Shown here: positions 1-10,612 of the stretch, in pieces
Position numbering within the stretch: the stretch's first letter is position 1
Layout of the letters: each line of letters opens with the position of its first letter
Source of the DNA: Spirometra erinaceieuropaei
Taxonomy: Eukaryota > Platyhelminthes > Cestoda > Diphyllobothriidea > Diphyllobothriidae
Direction of reading: 5' to 3'
Length of the DNA stretch: 64,000 nucleotides
NCBI GenBank assembly: GCA_902702965.1
Contig: CACRXP010000425.1
Coordinates: 474,028-538,027 of the forward strand
Translations under genes and position numbers: made by a program
Notes under the pieces: generated by a model
Told to the model about the DNA's origin: nothing
The model's database searches: none
What the model saw: the letters and a program-made list of their open reading frames with translations, nothing else

Positions 1-380
1 TGAATGAGCCTTCAACGAAACTAAAAGTATCAAATGCCCTGTAGACGTCCGCGGTTGCTGAGTAGCAGTATCCATCTGAGTGCGTCCGAACGCATGGGCC
101 GTCTGTACATCTGCGCAAAGAAAAAGTTAACTAGTCTACTTACTGCTTAGGTCTGCCTTTTTTTCGAAAGTTTTGACGTTGAGTAGTTGTTACATCGGTC
201 TTTATTTTAAAGGTTCGTGTTACTTTGAGCAAACCTCCTCACAGTTGCCCATAGCGGGTCCCGTGGCATTGTGGAGTGTCATTTTGCCCGAAAGCCTGCC
301 AGTGTTGGAGACTTACTTTTAAATTTCCCCGACGTCAAAAATAAGCGTGCTATACATTCAAAACCGCAAATGTCAAAAGT
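1..380. other. Intergenic, nothing recognised
   Basis: AT-rich sequence with no open frame of note, no RNA gene and no repeat that I could match elsewhere in the window. Confidence 0.5.
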
Positions 381-384
381 TCAA

Positions 385-830
385 TGATGAATAGAAGGCA
401 AGGGTATAGTTTATGGCCGAAGTTACTCCCTCCGGGATGTATTTATGTTGAGCACAATAGATAAACATCTAAGAACTTTTTGGAATCACAAATTTTAATC
501 CTCTATATTGCGATCAATTTAAAGGGGATACTTTGTTTACCACGTAATCATGATAGTAAATGTATTTAACGTCCCTTTGCGGTCATTTCAAAAAGGGGCT
601 TGCATTGTCGTACTTTTACTCCGTTGATTACCTTAGGGTATATTGACTACCCGCACACAACAGCCACCGTGAGGTCTTTTTATTTATTTCTTTGAAAGTT
701 ACAAATAACTATCTCTGGTTATTTTCTTTTAGCACAATTGCTCCTCGGAGTAAGTAACCCTGGTTACAAAGCATACACTTGCCGACTGGAACCCAAATTC
801 TTCAAAGATTCTTTTTAGACACTTATCCGA
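385..830 (+). repeat. Dispersed repeat family D, copy 1
   Basis: This stretch aligns in the same orientation with 32640-33090. Shared landmarks are a GTTTA(T/C)GGCCG block at the left, GCATTGTCGTACTTTTACTCC in the middle (607 here) and a GTAAGTAAC block near 750. A third, shorter copy lies near 34010. It has no coding capacity and its superfamily is unknown. It may be a non-autonomous transposon or part of a longer element. Confidence 0.65.
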
Positions 831-1439
831 GTAATCATAACTTAATGCTTGTGACATCAAGCTATCCATGAGCCCCAGTGTTTGTCTAAAAAGCAAAATC
901 TATTTAGCCAGGGGGAAATTAAATTAAAAGTACCTACGGAAGAATGTAAAAATCTGAAACTTGCTCCGCATTTGTCTATCTGAACGGCTTTAAATTGTCT
1001 TTTTGGCCGAAGAGGAGATTTAATCTATAATTTCTAAAGATAATGAATCTGGAAAGATTACAATCCAACTAACCCTCCGTTCTAAAAAGAGCGATAATTT
1101 TGACACATTTGCACGGCAACGCTAATGTTTATTCGCTTATATGGCATAAAATGGGAGCCAGTGCATTCGTTTTTATCCTTGGTTGAAGCTGACCTTAACA
1201 TTTTACAATTTTTAAACCACTGTTCGCTTTAACTTCAACAGAGTCTGGCCCTAGTAATATCAGCTGGTCGCATGTGGCTATCAGGACCCCTCCGTATTTA
1301 TTGACGAAGTCAGGGATCTGAACTTAAGTGGAAGTGCAATGTTTTAGTTAGACGTCTCATCACTCCTTACAAGCGTCCCGATCACTGCGACGATCCATTA
1401 CATCTAAAAGTCCATATCCGGCAATCAGCAGGGAATAGA
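831..1439. other. Intergenic, nothing recognised
   Basis: No supported gene or repeat. Frames are short and interrupted on both strands. Confidence 0.4.
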
Positions 1440-1646
1440 AATACTGACGGGCGCATTCAAGGAACTATTACTAAGACGCACACTAGATGTGCAGATCCTT
1501 TTTGATAACCAAATAGACGATGCTGCCATGCGCTCGTCTCTTGGCCCTCTCTTAGCCGATATCTTTATAGGCAAGCTGGAGCAATTTCAACTAAGCGTCC
1601 AGGCCAATAAGTTAAAACACTATGGCTGCAGCACTAATGACAACAT
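1440..1646 (+). pseudogene. Penelope-like element PLE-1 copy A, RT fragment
   Basis: Translation gives the reverse transcriptase core of the same Penelope-like lineage found intact at 27.2-28.4 kb. It reads LFDNQ, then a damaged version of the GVAMGSPLGPLLAD block, then GKLEQFQLS and KLKHYG. It stops exactly where the catalytic YVDD should follow, because a palindromic MITE begins at 1648. The element resumes at 2780 beyond the MITE with connector and endonuclease sequence. Several substitutions and missing residues in the core show an old, dead copy. RT is the enzyme that copies element RNA at the target site. Confidence 0.8.
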
Positions 1647-1647
1647 A

Positions 1648-2618
1648 CAGTAGGTGGGCTAACTCATGAAATGTCAACCGGAATTCTGAAATGCGTTTTC
1701 GTTTCGAAAATATTGATTAAGTAAAGTTGGAGAACCAATCATCAAGCAGCATTATTCTATTATAATTCACTTACAGCAGGATGCTGTCTTTCGAGCGAAC
1801 GTCTTTCCGGCAGCATGCGAATGCTATACTCTGTAAAAATGACTACTTAGCTAACATGAATTCTTCTCGCTGATTTTCGGTGCCCTTAAAAATTCAATTA
1901 TATTTAATGGAAAACATGCTAAGCAGTATTGGGTAGAAAATTACCTATTCTTCCAAATTTATACCTAAAGGAAGTGTATAAGTCGGTTTTCCTAAGCTTT
2001 CCCAATTCCAGAATAATTTTGAACCCGCTCTGCCGTTACACTTGCATTCAGGGTTTCCAAACTACAAGCCATGTATTTTCCGCGTACGGAAAACCATACG
2101 GTTCTCTACGGTATTAGGTGGATACCATATGGGGTTCATAAAATTCAACAGTGGATTTGAGACATGTTGCTAACTTTACGAGCCACACTAGTAAATGCAG
2201 AGACATGACGTTTTATGAACGGCCATTTCACAGTATTAGAAAATCTAACAATTGGAAACTTTTTTAAAACCGAATTATACCCTTCCTTCGAGTATAAAAT
2301 TGAAAGAAGACATTCTTTTCTACGAATGGGTAAAAGAATGAATATTGTTATCCATGCTTTCTATGAAATACAATTGAATATTTTAGGGTATCGAAAAGCA
2401 GCGAGAAGAATGCATGTTAGCTAAGTAGTCATTTTTACAGAGTATAGCTTTTGCATGCTGCCGGAAAGAAGTTCTCTCGAAGGACAGCATCCTGGTGTAA
2501 GTGAATTATAATAATGCTGCTTGATGATTAGTTCTCCAACTTTACTTAATCAATCTTTTCGAAACGAAAACGCATTTCAGAATTTCGGTTGACATTTCAT
2601 AACTTAGCCCTCCTATTG
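1648..2618. mobile_element. Palindromic Tc1/mariner-like MITE (family A), copy 1
   Basis: The left end CAGTAGGTGGGC is repeated in inverse at the right end, and the arms stay complementary far inward, so the 971 bp unit is close to a full-length palindrome. Shared blocks include GAAATGTCAACC and the TTTCGTTTCGAAAA segment on the left with their complements on the right. It is flanked by TA on both sides (1646-1647 and 2619-2620), the target duplication expected for Tc1/mariner transposons. Small frames at 1929-2117 and 2215-2424 are mirror images of the arms and are not genes. It sits inside PLE-1 copy A. Confidence 0.85.
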
Positions 2619-2682
2619 TACCTGAACCCTTATCCTAAAGGAAATCCCCAGGAATTTGGTCCAAAGCCACCTTTAATGGAGA

Positions 2683-2779
2683 GGCTGATTAGTTTTACAA
2701 CCCTACTTAATCAATCTTTTCGAAACGAAAACGCATTTCAGAATTCAAGTTGACATTTCATGAGTTAGCCCACCTACTG
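2683..2779. mobile_element. MITE family A, single right arm
   Basis: This is about 97 bp matching the right end of the family A palindrome, from the ATTAGTTTTACAAC block to the terminal CACCTACTG, followed by TA at 2780. Its left part is missing. It lies 65 bp beyond the right end of the full MITE copy, so either two insertions struck the same PLE or one insertion was partly duplicated. Confidence 0.8.
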
Positions 2780-3472
2780 TAACTGCTCCCTTAAATGCTG
2801 TAAATCAGGCGCATCCGTCGATCAAGAGTACGCTGGAAGTGAAAACAGTAGATTCGCTCTCTTCCTTAGAGGTCCTCATAAGGAAAAGAACTGACTGCGG
2901 CGTCTGAAGGAACGTCTGCCGGAAGAAAACTTGGTTTTGACAATAGAAAGACTTCAGCAGTTTCTCACCCCTTTAACACAAACGCATTCTAGTCCGTTGT
3001 TTGGCACAAATGGTTAGAAAAATTTGTTCAGCAGATAGTATCGACGATGAGCTTAAAAAGATACAGAAGTTTGTTTCGCGAGAATGGGTATTCAGACGTA
3101 AAGGAAGATTATTAGGAGACTAACAAAGCACCCCCCATTCCTCAGAGTCCCTTTTCAAGAGGACGCGCCGAGTAAACTCCTGAGAAGACACTTTGTCTGA
3201 GCTGTTTCACAAAGCTTCTCGGCAGCAAGAGTTAGGGTATTATTATCAAATAACCATAGTGAGTAAGGAGAAGACAGTAATAGGCTGTCATCTCAGACCA
3301 TCTCCGTGTGCATTTATCCCTTTTATTACTCCTGTGGAGCAGGTCATACTGGTCGCACGAGTCGGCGCCTATTCAAAAAAATACGGACACGTCTCCTGAC
3401 ATGGCTGAGGAAAGGCGAAATTAAGCGAATAAGCAGTCCGATTCTGGCACACACACACACACACACACACGA
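2780..3472 (+). pseudogene. Penelope-like PLE-1 copy A, connector and GIY-YIG start
   Basis: Directly after the MITE arm the translation resumes with NQAHPSIK, then SLPFLEV, the RKKTW block, RNLVRCLAQ-like residues and KICSADSID, as in the intact copy on the other strand near 27.5-28.1 kb. It then reaches the GIY-YIG endonuclease start at 3306 (cysteine-containing YYSCGAGHTG, then RTSRRL and WLRKGE). Stops and frameshifts break the frame, for instance TGA near 2905. Coding sequence ends at a CA microsatellite where a family R repeat has inserted. The endonuclease resumes at 3946. Confidence 0.8.
3451..3472. repeat. (CA)n microsatellite
   Basis: An uninterrupted ACACAC run at the boundary between PLE-1 coding sequence and the inserted family R element. 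A second CA run occurs at the other boundary near 3926-3945, so the pair looks like the duplicated and slipped target site. Confidence 0.85.
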
Positions 3473-3925
3473 CAGTTCGTCCGTCGATTTCGACGATGAC
3501 CACCGTGTGCCCCACAGACTGCATTGTGGGAGCAGGGACGGTGACTTACGCAGGGGTTTATAGTGCCAGTAGACTTGCGTAGTATCTACCTACACTCTCT
3601 CCTCCTCCTCCCCCGCCTGAGCCCGGTGTCAAGACCAAGTCAAGAAGACCGGAGACGGGGGAGGCCGCAGGTGGATGGCTCGGACGAATCCTCGCCTTGG
3701 CGCTCCACTCCGCACCCCCTGGTCCACATACAAATGACCAGGAGCTGACCACAAAACAATGGGGTGGCGGCAGTGGTCCAGTTGAACGACGAATGCCGAC
3801 AACAGGGTCCACCAGCGCACCCCGCAAATGTTGGCATTTGTTATTGCGCACAGATAACGCCTGCCAGAGTCCGATGTGGCCCCCGTGTTGGTCCAGCGCA
3901 TCTAACACGTGGCCCGTTTAGAGGG
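3473..3925 (+). mobile_element. Dispersed repeat family R, copy 1 (near full length)
   Basis: This unit of about 450 bp begins with CAGTTCGTCCGTCGA and carries GCAGGGACGGTGAC near 3533. A CCACTCCGCACCCCCTGG block follows, then ATGTGGCCCCCGTGTTGGTCC near the 3' end. The same order recurs at 10613-11045 on the minus strand, with partial copies at 10463, 20660, 26650, 38220, 43030, 45190 and 55196. It has interrupted PLE-1 copy A in the middle of the endonuclease. No coding capacity persists between copies, so the overlapping open frames here are not genes. Its class is unknown. Confidence 0.8.
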
Positions 3926-4215
3926 CACACACACACACACACACTGTTCATTCTGGGCATCGTCTGAACCCCAACGCAGCCTTCCGTGTGATTTGCAAAC
4001 CACTGGGTCAGCGTCTGCTAACAACAGCAGAAGCGACTGCCATCAGGCTACGCGAACTTGTTTTGTGGACACAGAAGAACCTCATGCATGCTCCGAATTC
4101 ACCATGGCCAAAGGTCGGCTTACTACACCCAACTCTCTACGTCCTCCTATCTCTCTCGTCCATGACACTGCTTTTCCAAAAAGCCTTCTCCACAGCCTAC
4201 GTGTGTTAAAAGGCG
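3926..4215 (+). pseudogene. Penelope-like PLE-1 copy A, GIY-YIG C-terminal end
   Basis: After the family R insertion the PLE-1 reading continues. Residues equivalent to SGH at 3953 are followed by PTQPSV-like sequence, then LGQRLLTTAEATAIRLRE and QKNLMHAP. This is the helical tail of the GIY-YIG endonuclease, also seen at 27236-27433 (minus), 50195-50425 (minus) and 59000-59158 (plus). The copy is broken by frameshifts and by the insertion, and is inactive. Confidence 0.8.
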
Positions 4216-4811
4216 AACTTTAATCGACTTATCTTATCATTTGCATGTTTTGCTTAACCCGTTTCTCATACTGAATGTAGTGACTTAGAGAGAGTTCGGC
4301 CAGAGCAAGCGGATCCTCCCCGTTTAGTCATCTAGATTTCTTGTTTGTCATGTATTTAAACGACAGCCTGGTTTCTTTGGGATTCTCATCGTATTATAGG
4401 AATACAGTCTGGCATAAGCTTTATGTAGTTTATAAGAGACTTTTATTTACTTTAATCTCAATAACTAAGTTTTCTTCTACACATTTTCACTAGCAACGGA
4501 TTTTAATCCACATCTGTATGATAGTGAGACCATTAAGGATAATATAAAAGTGATACTCAAACATATATTAACATGCAAAAAGCTCAACCTAAGTTGTGCA
4601 AGAAATATTCACATATTCCGATTTATTCTAAAAGGAGGAAATTCTCCTAAACCAAAATGAATATAATTTACGCTAAACTGAACTGCCAATCAAACCGATA
4701 TTCAGCGTGCAATCTCCCTTCTTTTATTAAAGGTATTATCCACAAAAGAAGAGGTCCGGTTCTCCTGCTAGGAGAAACCTCTCGGAAGAAATCAGACGAG
4801 GTTTGGGCAGA
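4216..4811. other. Intergenic, nothing recognised
   Basis: AT-rich and frame-poor. No repeat matched with confidence. Confidence 0.4.
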
Positions 4812-4992
4812 ATAACATTGCCGACAAAGACAAGGGAGACTGGAGTGGCCGTTTTTAATTTGGTAAAAGTCGCCAGCCAACCAGCCTCAGGTTTTGGCAG
4901 CCTTTGGGGCTTTATCACGCGGCCTGTTGCTTAAAAATCCAACATCCTGACCACTGAACCACAGCCCACCTGTCCCGTCGGTTGCGATCGGA
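4812..4992 (-). mobile_element. tRNA-derived SINE, copy 1
   Basis: On the minus strand the family's 5' head CGATCGCAACCGACGGGACA leads into an A-box-like TGGTTCAGTGG. A diverged B-box region follows, then a tail ending in CTCCCTTGTCTTTGTCGGCA. The same head, A box and tail recur at 5123 (plus), 17507-17578 (minus head), 46703 (plus) and 48180-48380 (minus). SINEs of this type are transcribed by RNA polymerase III and moved by LINE enzymes. This copy faces away from the one at 5123. Confidence 0.75.
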
Positions 4993-5122
4993 CAATGTTA
5001 TTCTGCCTACATATACTACTGCTAGCCGCTGTGAGGCTGCTGGCGGGGTCGCGGATTGAGTCCCAAGGCAAAAAGCGGGACGGGTGTGTCCCCTAACGCG
5101 GCCCTCTATCATTGTTAGCATA

Positions 5123-5315
5123 CCCGATAGCAAACGACAGGACAAAGAGCCCCCAGCTTAGGGGATAGGTCGTCGTATGTTTAATCAACAGGTCGCTCAA
5201 TCGAGCCCCAGAGGCCGCAAAAACCTGTGGTCGAGCAGTGTTGGCTGATGTCGGCCGATAAGCCAGAAATGGTCACTTCAGTCCCCCTTTTCTCTGCCAA
5301 TAGTGTTGTTCTGTC
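5123..5315 (+). mobile_element. tRNA-derived SINE, copy 2
   Basis: The head CGATAGCAAACGACAGGACA is followed by a decayed A box, a B-box remnant TCAATCGAGCCCC and the downstream GTTGGCTGATG...GCCAGAAATGG block shared with the copy at 46703. It is diverged and probably inactive. Confidence 0.75.
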
Positions 5316-5322
5316 TATTTGT

Positions 5323-5540
5323 ACTACTGACGAATAATCACTGTCCAGCATCTCTTGTGCCGGTTTCAGAGAGCATATTCTATGCTAGCGGTTAACTGAC
5401 CTAAGATTGTTAGATTCGGAATCCTAGTCTGTGTATTCTCACGTAAACCTCGGAATTGAGAAGGAGGATCCTCGATGCATTCTCCGAGTAATACGGAAGA
5501 TTTAGATTTTGAAAGCCTTGCCTACATAAGTTATATTACT
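5323..5540. repeat. Foldback arm, left
   Basis: This arm is inverted and complementary to 6725-6935. Matching landmarks are GAATAATCACTG at the outer end, GCCGGTTTCAGAGAGCA, TATTCTCACGTAAACCTCGG and ATACGGAAGATTT toward the inside. The two arms bracket about 1.2 kb. They may be the terminal inverted repeats of a decayed DNA transposon, or two opposed copies of one repeat. Confidence 0.8.
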
Positions 5541-6724
5541 ACTAGCCACTGTGCGGGACATATGTGTCCTGTAGCGCGATCGGTGAGCGTCCCTCTACCA
5601 CGGAAGACATTTCCTAGACGAACTGCTATTCACGCATGTTGTGGCTGAATGAATTGGGGTAGGGACTGCCGTCGATTTTGGTTACGCCTACTGTGACTGT
5701 AAACGAACCTTCACTCTGGCTGTAAAAGAATCTTTGAAATTCCCATGTATGCCCTCACTTCTCAATTAATTTCTTCCGTAAAAGATGCCGCCAAACTTGC
5801 TCTAATCGCAGACCTCATCATTTTCGGACGCTATGTTGATGATATCTGACCACAGTAAAGTAAGGTTATCTACTTGCAATTTTAGGATTATTTCCAGCGG
5901 CATCCCTCCAACTGACGGCTCTAGTAATTTGGCCAATAGTTGATTACCACTCAAATTCCCGCTATGTCGAGATCACTTTGAAATTTCCTTCGGGCGGAGT
6001 TATTTGGCAGGCCTATGCAACACAGTACACGACGTAGCCTATTTTTCGACTTTATCTGTATTTCTAGGGTGGCGTTGCGTGCTTTATCGTATTTTTCGTC
6101 TACAGGAATATCCAAACAATGCTTGTCGTCGTTTTTTTGAACTGACGATGCCTCTAGACATTTCAATCTTGTACATAATTCAGTCAGAAGTGACGGAAAG
6201 CAAAGTGGGTGGCCAAAGACACTGCATATGGAAACGCTAGACATTGGATCATTTTTCATTCATAAAACACTGACAGTCCAGACAACATTTATCGCCAACC
6301 TACTCGTTTAGAAACACGTTTCCACACACAAATCTAGCACCAGATTTGGACATTAAAAGGCGCAAAAGATCCTTAGAAAATTATTTCTTTTTATTATAAT
6401 TGAAATCGGACTTTCAGTCACCAACCCTAGAACCGCAAGAGACGTAGTTTTGAACATGATTTAAACCCATCACTTGATCTGTTCACGATCCTAATAGCTA
6501 GCTGAACCGAAAACAGTCAGTTTAACTTGCAGTCTGGAAATATTACCTATGAAATCAGAGGAGACTGGAATTAGTCATTTCTTCCTGGCTTGACATCGCC
6601 AGCTACTGCTACCCTCGGTGTCCCAACGCTCGCTTTTCGTAGGCGGTTTTTTTCCCACGAATAGTGTAAGGCAGACAAAAATCCATTTGAAAGACAGTTT
6701 TGTTTAATGCCCGATAAAGCCGGA
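5541..6724. other. Interior of the 5.3-6.9 kb foldback
   Basis: No intact gene lies between the arms. Opposed frames of about 80-100 codons near 5951-6259 have no recognisable domain. One small patch near 5790-5847 resembles a Penelope RT motif. Confidence 0.45.
5790..5847 (+). pseudogene. Possible Penelope RT remnant (GRYVDDI)
   Basis: The translation reads AKLALIADL, then FGRYVDDI, then a stop. In the intact PLE-1 on the minus strand near 28.2 kb the same place reads GKLE, LSD and then YGRYVDDIF. The exact seven-residue match to the catalytic RT block suggests a relic of a Penelope RT, but the flanking similarity is too thin to be sure. Confidence 0.35.
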
Positions 6725-6935
6725 GTTTAGCTTATGTATTTTTTACACAAAAAGGGTTCCAAATCTTCCGTATCACATACAGAATTCATTGAAGACCCTG
6801 CTTCTCAATTCCGAGGTTTACGTGAGAATACACAGAAGAGGATTCCGGATATAACAAACTGCGGTCAGTTACCCGCTAGTATAGAATGTGCTCTCTGAAA
6901 CCGGCATAAGAAGTCCTGGGCAGTGATTATTCACC
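6725..6935. repeat. Foldback arm, right
   Basis: Inverse partner of 5323-5540. The outer end is CAGTGATTATTC and the inner end is AAATCTTCCGTAT. Identity is clearly above chance over about 200 bp, with small indels. Confidence 0.8.
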
Positions 6936-8073
6936 AGGGTCTGCGTGGGCCGAAGATGTTACATTCACGACAGGAATAGAGGGTAGATTAGAAAATGAGA
7001 CGATCTTAATGAGGAAGGTGTTAGATCTCCTATTGGAAGGAAAAGCCCTCTCTATCTTCCACCCAAGTATTTTGTGCGGTAACTCACCCAGGTTCCGAAA
7101 CTTGTCATAGCTGAGTTCAGCAGGTAGGCGAAATGGCTCTCAGAAAAGTGGTTGGAGAAGCTAGTAAGCCTAAATTGTTTGCCAACGGTAATGTCTTTCT
7201 GCTTTAATTCTACTCGTCTGTCGTCTGTAGATCCGAACTATTTAGACGTTAAGCGAGTTGGTGGAACATGTTGAAATTGGCCTGACCACAGTTTGATGCT
7301 ACAGATGAGTGCGAAGGCAGGTTGTTTAAGTTGCCACTGGGTATTGATGTTGGGCCAAAAAGCCACTCGCTTGTTGGAATTGGCGCCTTAATTAAACGCT
7401 GTTATACGACAGTGTGAGCCTTCTGGCCTTATTCTGTTAGCCAATGGAATAAAATAAATTTGTGTCAGAATAAAGCTAATTCCAGTCACTCGACCGCACA
7501 GTGTTAAAAACTGATCGATTTTACAGATGTAATATATGCTCAGAAAACGGCTTAACTCTAATCAGCAGGGGCATATTCTGACCGCCGAATGCCAAGGCCG
7601 GGACGAGAAAAAATAAATTGCCGCCAAGGGCTTTTTCAACTATCAGGGACACCACGCTTTCAGGACACTTCTATTTAAAGACCAAACAGCCTATCCGACA
7701 CTCTCAGTCCTTCCTTTAGAGTCTAGACAACGCAAACACTTATTGTATCGTAGTGTCACCGAGGGCTAGATGAATCGCGTAATCGAACGTACAGTCTCCA
7801 CGACACTTTAATATTTGGCCATGACACGCGTTGTTTGATTAGATGCGAATGATATGCAAAAATCCCACATAATGTAATGTCAATTTACGACAGGTTTTCA
7901 ATGCAGGCATACTCGCAATTTTTTAGTAGTGGGGACTTCAGAACGTTTATATTGATGATAATAGAAAGTTACGTTTACGGTCAGCGACTGTTTCATCTAC
8001 TTTCTGACTAAAAATGTACTGTATCGACTGCCTTTTGGTTGACAAACACATGGAGAATTAAAACAATACTCAC
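6936..8073. other. Intergenic or intronic sequence downstream of the 8.1 kb exon
   Basis: If the gene at 8074-8684 is spliced, this is the first part of its following intron, because transcription runs to lower coordinates. No clear next exon could be picked out by eye. Confidence 0.4.
8068..8073 (-). other. 5' splice donor GTGAGT
   Basis: On the minus strand the sequence after the membrane segment reads CTGG/GTGAGTATT, a textbook donor. It explains why the open frame runs into a stop immediately after ACCATCGCTGG. Confidence 0.65.
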
Positions 8074-8684
8074 CCAGCGATGGTCGTGTAGAGAATTACA
8101 ATAACGACCGCCAGCAGGAAGCAGACTCCGGAAGTTATAAAAATGATGTTTAAGGCATTTCGGAGACGTGGCATTTTTATGTCCTCCAACTGGTAGGCGT
8201 CGGCCTCATCAATAATGCGTTTATCTTCCAGTAACCTGATCAGCCTCTCGAGCTTACTGTTCCGACGGGGCGCGTGGAAGCGACGCTTCTTACCCTCCGT
8301 CGCGCCTGCTGTGGTTCCCGAGGTCGATTCCTGTTCCTGCTCATTCTCTTCCAGTCCGTCAACATCCAATTTGACCACGAGATCATCCAGCTCCTGCTCC
8401 AGTCGTCGTGCCGAGGTGCTATTGGTTACCGTAGAGTGAATCACTGGTCGATAGTCATAGAGTGAGAGATCCAATGCTCCCCCGGGGGCCTGGACTACCA
8501 TCGATCCGGGGACCAGCACGCGAGGGGTTGAGGTGGAGGTGCTTGGAGCGCCACGGCTGGAGGGACAATTGTCAATACTCGTGGGCGGCAGAATTGGTCG
8601 CACTACCGTTTGACTGTAGGAGGCGGGGATGAAGAATTCGGGGGTCCGCGTTCCCATGACAGTCCCATCCTTTGAGGCCTTCAT
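8074..8684 (-). CDS. Hypothetical single-pass membrane protein, first coding exon
   Basis: About 203 codons, starting at ATG 8684 with an in-frame stop not far upstream. The exon ends inside a GCTGG/GTGAGT donor at 8073, so the stop in the raw frame is intronic. The first 110 or so residues are Pro/Ser/Thr-rich. An acidic stretch follows (LEQELDDLVVKLDVDG, EENEQEQE), then a basic patch (KKRRFHAPRR) and a charged helix (LERLIRLLEDKRIIDEADAY). A hydrophobic membrane segment of about 22 residues (IIFITSGVCFLLAVVIVILY) sits near the exon end. There is no signal peptide, so the N-terminus is probably cytosolic. Composition is unlike the surrounding repeats. I do not recognise the family. Any later exon would add a luminal or extracellular part. 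Confidence 0.75.
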
Positions 8685-8689
8685 TCTTT

Positions 8690-9120
8690 TGTTGAGTCTA
8701 CGCTGATCGTGGACCGGTGCGGACGATGAGTGGAGAGTATCGCGGGCTCCCCGCTATCGATTGCATGCTGTGGCGGGAGGCGGGGGGGGGGCAGAAGATA
8801 AAATTAATGCCGCGCCTGGTTCCTGTGGGAGAGAAGGTGCTAGCACCTTTCTATTTCTGTCTTTTTGTGTCGGCTACAGAGGCGCTGAAATTACTAACGT
8901 GAGAGCTGGAATGAGGCGACAAGTAAGCAGTTACTACACAATCTGTGTGGAGGAGCATAGAGTTAGAGGAAACAGACGTGGCGTCGTGTGTCGCCGCCAG
9001 TCTCGGGTCGGTGAGGCAAGCTCAGTGCACGTGGTAGCACGCACGCACCTGCTCACACATGCGCACGCGCGTTCGAGGCGTCATGGCGTAAACGGCCAAT
9101 CCGTGGTCTCTCGCTATTAA
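8690..9120 (-). promoter_or_regulatory. GC-rich promoter-like region upstream of the 8.1 kb gene
   Basis: This stretch lies directly upstream of the minus-strand start codon. It is markedly richer in GC and CpG than its surroundings and includes a G run near 8785 and alternating CACGCACGC/GCGCACGCGCG purine-pyrimidine tracts near 9038-9072. The plus-strand frames through it (8717-9120) are low-complexity readings of GC-rich DNA. It probably holds the 5' UTR and core promoter. No TATA box is obvious. Confidence 0.5.
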
Positions 9121-10462
9121 GGCCTTCGCTGCGCCAGCATTGCATTTATTTCCGATGGCACAGAATTCTGAGCGCGGACAGGGAGACACACTTATCAGAA
9201 GTGCCTGATGAAAAGGCAGTGAAAAAGGTCATATTAACCTCTGCTCTTGACCGCGCATTTTATTGCATCTGGGAGATGGGCAGCATTTGTGGGTGGCTGT
9301 TTTGAATCCCGGCTGCGATAGAGAAATAAGAGGCAGATAGGGATACGACTTGCATTTGGCTTGTATGCAGTACGTCGTTACATCGTCTTACAGCTCGCGT
9401 GAAGTCTCAGTCTGGGTCGGAGGGAAGGAGGAGGGGGGAGGGGAGGGCGGAGTGGGGGAAGGAGCAGCTACCAGAAAGTCAACTGATAAGGTGGTTGCGT
9501 GAAAGTGTAATTGCCGTACAAAGATGATTAATCAGCATGTGCCATCAGTTGGATGAAACTAAAAATCGCCCATCTCCCCAACTCCTGGAACTTTTAACTC
9601 TTCTTCTGACATAGACTGATGGACATCGTCAGGGCAAATAATAAAAGCAGATGTAATTAAACACGGTCACGCAATGGACAAGAAATTGTTTAAATGTTTC
9701 TTAAATGAGCACATTAAATTTGATGGAATATGAATAAATCAACGGTCCCTTTCATTTCCCTTTCGCGAAAGCCGTAAACTTCCGGGAATTCCATACGCAT
9801 TTGCCTAGTCCTCGTCAATGTATTCTGTTAAGGAGCTGACGCCTCCAACAGCTAACTTATACATCGTGGCATCTAGCGTAACATTACTCGTACTTGCACT
9901 CAATCTTGCTCCCTCACCAGTGCGATCGTTGAGGCCGTCGACTGTAAAGTGTGTAGCATAGTGGTAGCATAGTAGCAACAGAACTTGCCGTCTCGTTGTG
10001 ATGTTTTTGTAACACTTCAAATGCTTCTTTTGAGAATTAATATTAAGGCAAACAATAGGTTTACCTCTTGCCGGCCTCTGAAGTACTTCATTTAGGAATG
10101 ACTACTGCCAACACACCGCAAGCCGGCGTGAAGATTATGAATTGCTGAAACACATAATTGGACAAGAAATACTAGTTCACCTGCAAAGCACTGTTCAGCA
10201 TCTCCTACACCTTTTTGAAAGAAGTTACTCGCAGCACACGAATCTAAACAGCTCGTCCAATCAAGACCTCTGGTACCAACTAAAGTGGTCTTAGTGATAT
10301 CAGGCACAACTACAAATATGGAAACATGCATCCTGTAAAAAACTCGGACAATGACGCAATTTCCGGCCTTAAACAGTGGGACCCATACCTGACCGACAAA
10401 AGCACACTCGAAAGGCGAGAGGTTAGCGCAGATCAGCCCCTGCAATTTCAGCTTTAACCATC
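9121..10462. other. Intergenic, with a purine-rich tract
   Basis: A one-sided GGAGG-type purine tract runs from about 9418 to 9466 and could be promoter-associated or simply a repeat. No supported gene. The frame at 9805-10020 has no recognisable features. Confidence 0.4.
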
Positions 10463-10612
10463 CTACCTGCCAGTTCGACCATCGCGAACGACGAAGTCAA
10501 CCGTACGCCCCACGGCGTGACAGTTATTTGCGCATGAATTCGTTCATAGTGATAATGGGCTTGCACATTATCCGCCACACTCTCTCCCACCTGGAGCCTG
10601 GTGGCGGACAGA
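10463..10612 (+). mobile_element. Dispersed repeat family R, 5' head
   Basis: It begins CAGTTCGACCATCGCGAACG and runs through the CCGCCACACTCTCTCCC block, aligning with 55196-55345 and the start of the 3473 copy. It is cut off where the oppositely oriented copy at 10613 begins. Confidence 0.75.

Noticed and set aside
3558..3967. Several overlapping open frames of 60-116 codons on both strands
   Set aside because: They are readings of a GC-rich family R repeat and are not conserved between its copies.
8717..9120. Plus-strand frames of 61 and 119 codons opposite the promoter side of the 8.1 kb gene
   Set aside because: Low-complexity translation of CpG and CA-rich DNA with no domain or initiation context.
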